A stretch of DNA of 64,000 nt from assembly GCF_023898315.1 (NCBI RefSeq), contig NC_064616.1:529747102-529811101 (forward strand), read 5' to 3'. The translations under genes and the position numbers were made by a program. Positions 57,009-64,000 of this stretch are shown here, piece after piece (within the stretch, counting starts at the first letter, position 1; every line of letters starts with the position of its first letter). Source of the DNA: Schistocerca nitens (Eukaryota > Arthropoda > Insecta > Orthoptera > Acrididae). The notes under the pieces are model-generated. The model worked only from the letters and a program-made list of their open reading frames with translations, had not been told where the DNA came from and made no database searches.

Positions 57009-58748
57009 TTCCTCACCCGCAAATCGGCGTACGGTGGTGGCATAAGGCTTCCGCCCGCCGTGAGGAGGGCCCCATGTTGACGTATGCGACGAGGTGGGGA
57101 GCGTAACAACAGGCGAGGCTGTGCCACCCGCTCCCTGCCATTCGGACCGCGGGGAGCGAGGAAACATCAGAAAACATGCTCCAGGGTGCACGCCAACATG
57201 CGGTGTATGCGCCCGCAGAGAGACAGGAGGGGCCGAAGGGTCGACCTCCATCGGGTCGGGGCACCCGACGGGCGAAGACGACATATGGTCCGGAGCAGGC
57301 AAGAGTTCCATGTCAGAGGACATCCGGTCACGGGAAGCGATGGGCAGCGCGTGACCCAGGGAGGCGCCCAGCGGTTGCAGCGACGCGTCCACTGCGGGCG
57401 GCGCCGGCGGGAGAACAGGCGGCGGCGGCGGTGGCGGCGGCGCGTGCCCACGGGGCAAAATGGAAGGCAGCGTCGGTAACACCTGGGGCTGAGGCGAGCC
57501 AGTAGATGGGTCCCCAGGGCGCTGACCGGACGGCACCGTCGCTGAAAGCAGACGGCGAGCGGCAGATCCCATGCGACGACAGAGGCGCAGCTGGTTGAGA
57601 TGCCAGCGCACCTCACAAGAGGCCCCCAAAACCAGATACATAGCGCGTCCGAGACAGTGAAGAATGCGCCCTTCGAGACAACGCCGTGAACCTCGGTAGT
57701 GACGATAGTAGACAACGTCGCCTGGAGCAAAAGCAGGTGTCTGCCGCTGCACAGGAAACTGATGCGGCGGATGTAGCAAAGACATCAAGGTTCGATGATG
57801 ACGACCGTGGAGCAACTCAGCCGGCGAGCGACCATCTCGGGGCTGAGAGCGATACGAGGAGAAAAAGAGCAATAACGCGCCCTCCCGAGAATGCGACTCT
57901 TTTAACTTCAACATCTGTGACTTGAAAGTCCTGACCAATCGTTCAGCGGCACCGTTTGACTGTGGCGAAAACGGCGCGGACGTCAGATGTTTAATACCAT
58001 TGGCCTTGCAGAATGACTGAAATTCTGCGGACATGAATTGTGGGCCATTGTTGGAGACAATAGTCTGTGGAAGACCTTCAATGCAAAAGATAGCAGATAA
58101 CGCTTGGATGGTGGCAGATGACGTTGTGGAAGACATCCGGACAACAAAAGGAAAATTACTGAATGAATCTACCACAACCAACCATCGAGCATTCCAGAAT
58201 GGAACAGCAAATTCGATGTGTAAGCGTTGCCAAGGGGAAGTGGCTTTTGGCCATGCAAAGAATTTCCGCGGTGGGGCTGATTGTTGGTGGGCACACACCA
58301 TGCAAGAAGAGCACATATTCGTAATCGCGGCATCGATGCCGAACCAAGTACAGTGCTGGCGAGCAAGTTGTTTCGGTCTCACTATACCCCAATGTCCTTG
58401 GAGGAGAAGCTGTAAGACAGAGGACTGTAACGAACGTGGGACCACGACCCTGGACTGATCATTATCAGAACGCAACAGCAGACCACCACGTCGAACAAAA
58501 AGGCTCTCCTTGTGAGCAAAAAATCGGCGAACCAACGGATACCCGATCCGTGACTTTGACAAGGGCCATTGCGTAGCAACAAAACGCAGAACGGTAGCAA
58601 GGACGGGGTCGGCAGCTGTGGATGTAGCTACACGACGAAAATCAATCCAAAACGATTCGACCACGTCATCGGTTTCCGCATCAATGAACATGCAAGCAAG
58701 TTCGGAGGAATCGAATGCTCTATCCTCAGCAACAGGCAAACGGGACAA
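56976..58748 (-). pseudogene. pol: Gypsy integrase and C-terminal proline-rich region
   Basis: A 590-codon frame open to 56976, inside the 3' LTR. It has an HHCC zinc region (HWGIV to CSSCMVCAH) near residues 118-150, then a DDE core. The first catalytic position is in LHIEFAVPF (E for D), the second in VSNNGPQF (N for D), while the third glutamate (NGAAERLVRTFK) is present. Two of three catalytic acids are thus replaced, so integrase is predicted dead. A proline-rich tail (PPPPPPPP near residue 443) follows. Despite its length, the frame is not a working pol C-terminus. Confidence 0.8.
57009..57020 (-). other. Polypurine tract of the complete Gypsy
   Basis: Minus-strand GCGGGTGAGGAA immediately before the 3' LTR; the relic at 10.9 kb has the equivalent GCGGGGGAGGAA. 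Confidence 0.75.
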
Positions 58749-58781
58749 TGCATTCGCGTTTCCGTGCTTAGCAGTGGACCG

Positions 58782-59108
58782 CTACAAGATATCGTAGCCG
58801 TACTGCGTGAGGAAAATAGACCAGCGAATGAATTTCTGCGCTGTACGTGGAGGTACAGGCTTGTTCGCATGAAAAAGCGATGTCAAAGGTTTGTGGTCTG
58901 TGATGATGGTAAAGTGACGACCATACAAGAAATCATGAAACCTTGTAACACCAAAGACGAGAGCCAATGCTTCTTTCTCGATCTGTGAATAATTTCTTTG
59001 CGCATACGAGAATAATTTGGACGCAAGGGCAAGAGGGCGATCGTGCGATCCATCTTTGTGCGCAAGCACAGCACCGATCCCGAAATCCGATGCATCCACC
59101 ATCAACAA
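58782..59108 (-). pseudogene. pol: Gypsy RNase H
   Basis: 108-codon frame: VDASDFGIGAVL (first catalytic Asp), KLFSYAQRNYSQIEKE (catalytic Glu), ITDHKPLTSLF (third Asp). It ends at a TAG at 58780-58782 where a tyrosine is expected before RSTAKHGNANALSRLP. Cut from RT by the SINE. Confidence 0.82.
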
Positions 59109-59110
59109 AA

Positions 59111-59252
59111 TGGTTCAAATGGCTCTGAGCACTATGGGACTTAACATCTATGGTCATCAGTCCCCCAGAACTTAGAACTACTTAAACCTAACTAACCTAA
59201 GGACATCACACAACACCCAGTCATCATGAGGCAGAGAAAATCCCTGACCCCG
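59111..59252 (-). mobile_element. Chimeric SINE with a different head
   Basis: Between CCACCATCAACAAAA at 59096-59110 and 59253-59267. The tail is that of the main SINE (plus TGGTTCAAATGGCTCTGAGC), but on the minus strand the head reads CGGGGTCAGGGATTTTCTCT then GACTGGGTGTTGTG instead of the tRNA-like head. That head matches the repeat family at 23530-23770. It interrupts the Gypsy RT-RNase H junction. Confidence 0.88.
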
Positions 59253-60620
59253 CCACCATCAACAAAAGGGGCTTCTGGGGATCGAATGGCGTAAGGCAAG
59301 TATTGGAAAGCAACGCCGATTTCACCTGGCGAAAGGCGCGTTCGCATTCCGTCGTCCAGACGAACGGAACAACTTTACGGCGTAAGCGATGAAGCGGAGC
59401 TGAAATGGAAGAGGCATGCGGCACATATTTACGATAATAGTTGGTTTTTCCCAGCACACTCTGTCGCTGCTTCAAATTCTGCGGCAAAGGCAAGTCTTGT
59501 ATGGCACGGAGGTGCTCGGGACTGGGATGTATGCCTTGGGCATTGAGTACATGTCCCAGGTAGGGCAAGTCACGAGCACAAAACACACATTTGTCCTTCC
59601 GCAAGCGAAGACCAATTTGTCGCAAGACCTGAAATAACGTTCTGAGATTGGCTAAATGTTCTTCTTCCGTCTTTCCGGAGATCACAATATCGTCCAGATA
59701 GTTTGCTGCAGTAGGGACCGACGCAGAAACAGTTTGGAGATATTGCTGAAACAATGCAGGGGCGGATGCACACCCGAATGGCAGTCGTTTGAATCGATAC
59801 AAACCAAGATGTGTGTTAACCATCAAAACGCGCTGGGAGTCTTCGTCCACCGGTATTTGCAAGTACGCATCTGCTAGGTCCAACTTCGAAAAATATTTAC
59901 CCAGGCACAGTTTGTCAAAAAGATCTTCCGGGCGGGGTAAAGGAAAAGTTGCAATCACTAGTTGCGGAGTCACTGTTGCCTTGAAGTCCACGCAAAGTCT
60001 CAATTTTCCGGAAGGTTCTGGAAAAATTACTAAGGGTGATGCCCAGAGAGAAGCCTGCACACGTTCAATTACACCTTGTGATTCCAAATCGTGTAATGTT
60101 TTTGCGATCTCATCACGCAATGCGTGGGGAACATTGCGTGCTCTGAAAAATTTCACTTGCGCGTTTACTTTCAGTTCCAAATATGCTTTATAGTTCGTAG
60201 CGCAACCAAGGCCCGGTGCAAAAATGTCTGCAAATTCTTCACATAGACGAGAAACACTGTCTGAACGCACAGTCTGGTTCACTGATTGGACCTGATTTAC
60301 TATACACAAGTTAAACAACTGAAATAAATCGAAACTAAACAAGTTCACTGCAGAAGAAGAACGAAGGACGTAAAATGACACAAGTTTTGTTTGTCCTTTG
60401 TATGTTGCAAGGAGGCTGCACTGTCCTAGCACAGTGATCTTTTGACCTGAATAGCTAGTTAGCTTAACATGTGTGGCACACAACGGAGGTGTGCCCAGTT
60501 GTTTGTGTCTTGATTGATCAGTGAGACTTCATCTCCGGTATCGAGCTGGAATGGTATCACTTAGCCCTGAATGTCCAAGTCTACAAAAAGTTTATTGTCC
60601 TGCTGACGACAAGAGCGACT
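59253..60620 (-). pseudogene. pol: Gypsy protease and reverse transcriptase
   Basis: Protease motif QLDTGDEVSLI near 60560, with a frameshift afterwards. The RT frame (60483-59224) has a substrate-pocket region with LRLCVDFKA near 60000, LDLADAYLQIPVDE near 59868, and the catalytic ANYLDDIVISG box near 59705-59675. LPYLGHVLNAQGIHPSPEHL lies near 59570-59530. The RT is open for over 400 codons, and the frame is lost at the SINE insertion (59253). The enzyme would copy element RNA to DNA; here it is cut off from RNase H. Confidence 0.85.
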
Positions 60621-60787
60621 GTCTTGTGCAACGTGAACTGACACTAGTACATAATCACGTGCGACTTGACGGGATTTGTGGGACGAACACAGTCACTGTT
60701 AGAGAGAGTGGCACTGGGCGGAGTGGAATGAACTACATGAATTTCCATGGGCGAAGTTTCACGAGCCTGAGTATCCTTGGTTCGAAT

Positions 60788-61747
60788 TCAGCGCGAAGCA
60801 AAGGGCCTGGAATGGATGTGAGTTTCCGATCTGCACTTTTTCTGGCAAACACTCTGAACATATCCTTTTTTATTACAGAAAAAGCAAATAGCCTGGCGTG
60901 ACGGGCAATACTCACACAAATGTCTAGTTGCACACCGCAGGCATGATTTTAGCACTGCATTTGCTTGCCTGCGCGGCACACGTGGCTGAGAGCCTGGTGG
61001 CAGTGGCGTGGCCAGGCGCGAGGGCTGTTTACTGCTCCGTGCAGCTCGCCCGGCGGGCTGGTTAACCTGACACACGGTAGGTGAAGTTTCAAGTGATTCC
61101 TGAGCAAAGTCAAATGTGTCCTGCCGATCGAATATGTCCATCACTTGTTGAAGGGAGGGATTGACTAGTTTCAAAATCTGTTCCCTTATATGAACATCAG
61201 AAACGTTCTGTGCAATTGCACATTGACACTCAAAAGCACAATCCCTAGTAAGGCCTTGCTAGGTTGCAACCCACTCCAGATTAGTCGGACCTGCCGTACG
61301 TTTTGTACGAAAGAAGGTATACCTTTTCGCAACTACATTGACTGATTCTTTGAAATATGCATCTAATGGAGACAAAATTTCGTCGTAGGACAGAGTTGAT
61401 AGGTCGCGTCGGGGAAATAATTTGACTATCACACGGTACGTGGTCACCCCTGCTGAGGACAACAAAAAAGGCTGCAGCTCGTTACCTTGAATTCTGTAGG
61501 CGGCGAGATGGAATCCAAATTGGTGTGACCACTCCGTCCAGCTTTCCAGTGCAGCATCAAAAGCTCGAAAAGTTAGTGCAACAACGTGTTGTGGCTGCGG
61601 TAGCGGTGGAGCGGCGGCTGCCGCATCGTTTTGCATTACCCGTTGACCCTGGACAAGCTGTCCAAGGGCATCCAGTATGGCCTGCGTCTGCTGATTGTGT
61701 AAGCGATAAAATTCGGACAGTACATCTGGAGATTGTGGCGAAGCCAT
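60788..61747 (-). pseudogene. gag: Gypsy gag
   Basis: Minus strand from ATG at 61747. A 162-codon frame with capsid-like residues ends at a TAG at 61259-61261, which falls where a leucine is expected; the same frame then resumes. A cysteine-rich region (CLRCATRHLCEYC) and a zinc knuckle follow near 60900. The knuckle reads CFFCNKKGYVQSVC, so its histidine is replaced by tyrosine. Gag packages RNA and forms the particle. The single stop and the lost zinc ligand make it inactive. Confidence 0.75.
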
Positions 61748-61784
61748 TGCACAAGTAAATCAGGGCAATATCGGTAAGAACGCG

Positions 61785-61802
61785 GTTGTGCCTCGTCGCC
61801 AA
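61785..61802 (-). other. Primer-binding site of the complete Gypsy
   Basis: Minus-strand TTGGCGACGAGGCACAAC directly follows the 5' LTR end; TGGCGAC is a common Gypsy primer-binding start. Confidence 0.75.
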
Positions 61803-62290
61803 TGTTTTGGTTGGCAGGAGAGCCAACACCGTGTTCTAGAGCAGGCCGAAAGGCACGCGTTTTAGCACACGCAGGCTGGCGTGAGGTCTGGAACAGGACA
61901 AGGAAATTAGAATTTAGAAAAAAGGACGTAGCTGGTGGAATACTTAACTTTAATCCATTAATGGTGAACGTCGGTCTTGGCGGTACATGAATAAATATCA
62001 ATAGTAACTGATAACGGCGCCTTGCTAGGTCGTAGCAAATGACGTAGCTGAAGGCTATGCTAAACTATCGTCTCGGCAAATGAGAGCGTATTTTGTCAGT
62101 GAACCATCGCTAGCAAAGTCGGTTGTAAAACTGGAGCGAGTGCTAGGAAGTCTCTCTAGACCTGCCGCGTGGCGGCGCTCGGTCTGCAATCACTGATAGT
62201 GGCGACATGCGGGTCTGACGTATACTAATGGACCGCGGCCGATTTAAAGGCTACCACCTAGGAAGTGTAGTGTCGGGCGGTGACACCACA
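61803..62290 (-). repeat. 5' LTR of the complete Gypsy
   Basis: 488 bp, TGTGGTGTCACC to CCAAAACA on the minus strand. Confidence 0.95.
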
Positions 62291-63164
62291 AAATTTATTT
62301 TCAGTTTTAGCTCACGAGACTGGCCACCATTTAGGTTTATATCATTCAGATGTTTATGAATCAATAATGTATCATCCATGCTATAATGGTTTACATTTAG
62401 AATTAGTTCAAGATGATATTGATGGTATTCAAAGTTTGTATGGTAAAAAAGTAATTACAGAACCAACTATACTGGTTGAGCCATCAACACAATCTTCTAT
62501 ACCATATGAACCGATTGGGCAATTATGTCAAATGAAAAAGTTCGATCGCTTACTATTTGTAATTGGGGTTTTATATGTTTTTCATAAGAACTGGTTTTAG
62601 GTAGGTGATAATAAGCCACAATCGATAACAAATTGATTAACATTCTTACCTTAAAATTTCCTAAACATAGATGGGATCTATCAAAGACCTAGTGACAAAG
62701 TTGTGTTAATGGTTGCCAATATGATATTATGATTAATTCCAGGATATTCAAAATCAGTGTCTAGTACAGGGTTACATAAAAACATTTTGTTTAATGGTGT
62801 AGTCAAGGCTTATTTAGGAAGAACGTTTTTATTCTTCAATGAACTTTTCTATGTGGAATTAGATTAGTGTAAGTTTACATACAAATCATGAGGGGTTATA
62901 AATAGAGAATGTTCAGGATTCTCCAGTAAAATGAATTTTTCAGTTAGGTACATTAATGGATTGTTATGTTTCTTCATGGATGACAATTTCTTTCAATATA
63001 ATGAATGCACAAAAAATTGTTAGAGCTGGCTCAAGTGATATGTCTTTATTTGGTACTAATTGTAGAGAATTACTTCCTAAGGTAATAAATATATTGAAAG
63101 ATACATTAGATAAATTAGAACAAATTAACTTTTTTACAAAATTAGTCAATTTTTTTCCATACAA

Positions 63165-63542
63165 ATGGAGCAGGTTCAACAAGTAGTAGAGAAGTCTTCG
63201 GTGAAGTTCAAATTTTGTAAATACTGTAATTCTGAGAAGTCAAATGACAATTTTACTTTTCTGAAATATACAAAAGATGGTTGTAGAACGATGTGCAGAC
63301 AATGCGTAAATAAATATCATGTAAAAAATTATAACGAAAATCGAAGTCCTTGTGTCTGTGGGAAAAATATTGCTAAATCCTATTATACTGATCTTTTACA
63401 ACGAGTTCCATGTGACAAACATTCGAAAATATTATTGTCGATGGAAAAAAATAAAGAACGAATTGATTTGGCCTCAGACAAATGTGAAGGTTGTCAAGAA
63501 CTTAAAGATTTAAGTTGTTTTTACACAAATCCTTCACATTAA
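63165..63542 (+). CDS. Two zinc-ribbon ORF, virus-like
   Basis: 125-codon open frame. The first zinc-ribbon-like unit is C-K-Y-C-N-S-E-K (residues 18-25), paired with C-R-Q-C near residues 44-47. The second is C-E-G-C-Q-E-L-K near residues 107-114. The middle contains CVCGK and another CD motif. C-x2-C-x3-K patterns of this kind are common in nucleases and other proteins of large DNA viruses and phages. It follows the metalloproteinase by about 100 bases on the same strand and is free of stops. Function unknown; the ATG at 63165 starts an open reading frame. Confidence concerns coding status, not a function. Confidence 0.45.
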   Translation: MEQVQQVVEKSSVKFKFCKYCNSEKSNDNFTFLKYTKDGCRTMCRQCVNKYHVKNYNENRSPCVCGKNIAKSYYTDLLQRVPCDKHSKILLSMEKNKERIDLASDKCEGCQELKDLSCFYTNPSH

Positions 63543-63717
63543 AATAAACATAATATTAAATTCAAAAAGTTGTTTTTGAATGTATGTAAAATAAGAAAGT
63601 AAAATCACTTTCAAATTAATTTTACAATCTATTAAATAAGACTTCTCTCTTGTTCAATTTTGAAAATTAACTTTTACAAATCTAATACATTTTATTACCT
63701 TTAAATACAAAGGCCAA
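63543..63717. other. AT-rich intergenic spacer
   Basis: Very AT-rich, with no terminator or promoter that I can support. Confidence 0.45.
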
Positions 63718-64000
63718 ATGGAGCAGATAAAGTCTAAAGACTGCTTTGGCAGTCGCTGATTCACAGTTATTCAACTTTGTGATAATTACTAAAGCAATAA
63801 TTTGAGAGGTTATAGTAAATTAAATAAACCTGATCTAATTAGATTTATTAAACGACATCGGCGCCACCCGAATTGGATCACAGAAGGAGTACATCTCTGG
63901 AAAGAATTACCTTACTGTACAATTAAAAATGATAATGATGTTATCGAAGCTAAAGAAGATGAACCATTGAAAAACGTATTTCCATACTCTACAAATGTGT
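63718..64000 (+). pseudogene. SAP-like ORF, runs off the window
   Basis: A frame beginning with ATG at 63718 contains two in-frame stops (63757 and 63790) and then an open stretch to the window edge. It includes NLRGYSKLNKPDLIRFI (residues about 27-43 of the frame), which resembles SAP-type DNA-binding helices seen in viral and Polinton-like proteins. It could be a decayed gene or one with a downstream start. The 3' end is outside the window. Confidence 0.4.

Larger units (their letters stand above)
56525..62290 (-). mobile_element. Complete Gypsy-type LTR retrotransposon with AAATT duplication
   Basis: 5,766 bp on the minus strand. The LTRs are 61803-62290 (5') and 56525-57008 (3'), the primer-binding site is near 61790, and there is a purine tract and a gag-pol region. 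AAATT occurs at 56520-56524 and 62291-62295. The two LTRs differ at about 18 positions and two indels by my count, so the insertion is not recent. All coding parts are disabled: a nonsense codon in gag, frameshifts before RT, a SINE in the RT-RNase H junction, a nonsense codon after RNase H, and two lost catalytic residues in integrase. The same family left the relic at 10812-11445. Confidence 0.95.
55841..63080 (+). pseudogene. Matrix metalloproteinase pseudogene, split by a Gypsy element
   Basis: Left part: ATG at 55841 with a signal-like KVKLIFILSINQVF, then a frame from 55924 with a propeptide (SDDLLRKYLMLF) and FDLWEKYTDI near 56257. Right part: zinc site HETGHHLGLYH near 62310-62345, Met-turn SIMY near 62363, then a hinge and hemopexin-like blades (GVLYVFHKNWF near 62565; IYQRPSDKVVLM near 62675; VVKAYLGRTFLFFNELFYVE near 62800; GLLCFFMDDNFFQYNE near 62957). 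Such enzymes are secreted and cut matrix proteins. Four in-frame TAA stops (56074, 56245, 56359, 56488) and later stops and shifts make it dead. The cysteine-switch position reads RFVVKD, so the inhibitory Cys is gone. No introns are seen. It could be a captured viral gene or a host retrocopy. Confidence 0.75.

Noticed and set aside
57013..57730. Long frames overlapping the Gypsy integrase (83-187 codons)
   Set aside because: Shadows of the real minus-strand frame in a GC-rich, proline-coding region.
1..64000. CRISPR array, operons, ribosome-binding sites
   Set aside because: The repeats here are eukaryotic transposons and satellites; nothing has prokaryotic organisation.

Overview
This window looks like intergenic DNA from a very large insect genome, most likely a grasshopper or locust of the Schistocerca type. 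The main evidence is about 18 copies or fragments of a tRNA-derived SINE whose head and tail I recognise from Schistocerca. There is no intact single-copy host gene with exon structure, no rRNA gene and no CRISPR array. Nearly everything I can identify is a transposon, retrotransposon or virus-derived relic, mostly broken by stops and frameshifts. Species and family assignments rest on recognition by eye; no database was searched.

Layout. Positions 1-9400 hold remnants of DNA transposons (a mariner N-terminus, a Tc1-like element with both inverted repeats, a hAT pseudogene), a minus-strand LINE RT fragment and a 301-bp tRNA-like tandem repeat. Positions 9437-11580 are a relic of a Polinton/Maverick or adintovirus-like element: a decayed packaging ATPase followed by a second conserved gene that is split by an internally deleted Gypsy-type LTR relic flanked by a 5-bp duplication. 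From 12 to 29 kb come microsatellites, SINEs, a LINE 3' end with a 10-bp duplication, one clear and one doubtful hAT pseudogene, two mariner fragments and several interspersed repeat families.

Positions 29248-37112 are bounded by two direct repeats that look like the LTRs of one element: the left is followed by a primer-binding-like site and the right is preceded by a purine tract. No gag-pol is recognisable between them. Nested SINEs and a Penelope-like GIY-YIG endonuclease ORF lie inside. From 38.5 to 49.2 kb there are local tandem and inverted repeats, a mariner relic and SINEs. Positions 49290-53560 are an old minus-strand Gypsy element, followed by a broken jockey-like LINE (53570-55255).

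The right end (55258 to the window edge) is the most unusual part. It is AT-rich and intronless. It holds an ORF of 23-residue repeats, a decayed matrix metalloproteinase with signal peptide, propeptide, catalytic and hemopexin regions, a two-zinc-ribbon ORF and a SAP-like ORF. This gene set suggests DNA captured from a large DNA virus or virus-like element. The metalloproteinase is cut in half by a complete Gypsy retrotransposon (56525-62290, minus strand, 5-bp duplication AAATT), which was itself hit by a chimeric SINE. The order of events can therefore be read: viral-type DNA first, then Gypsy, then SINE.
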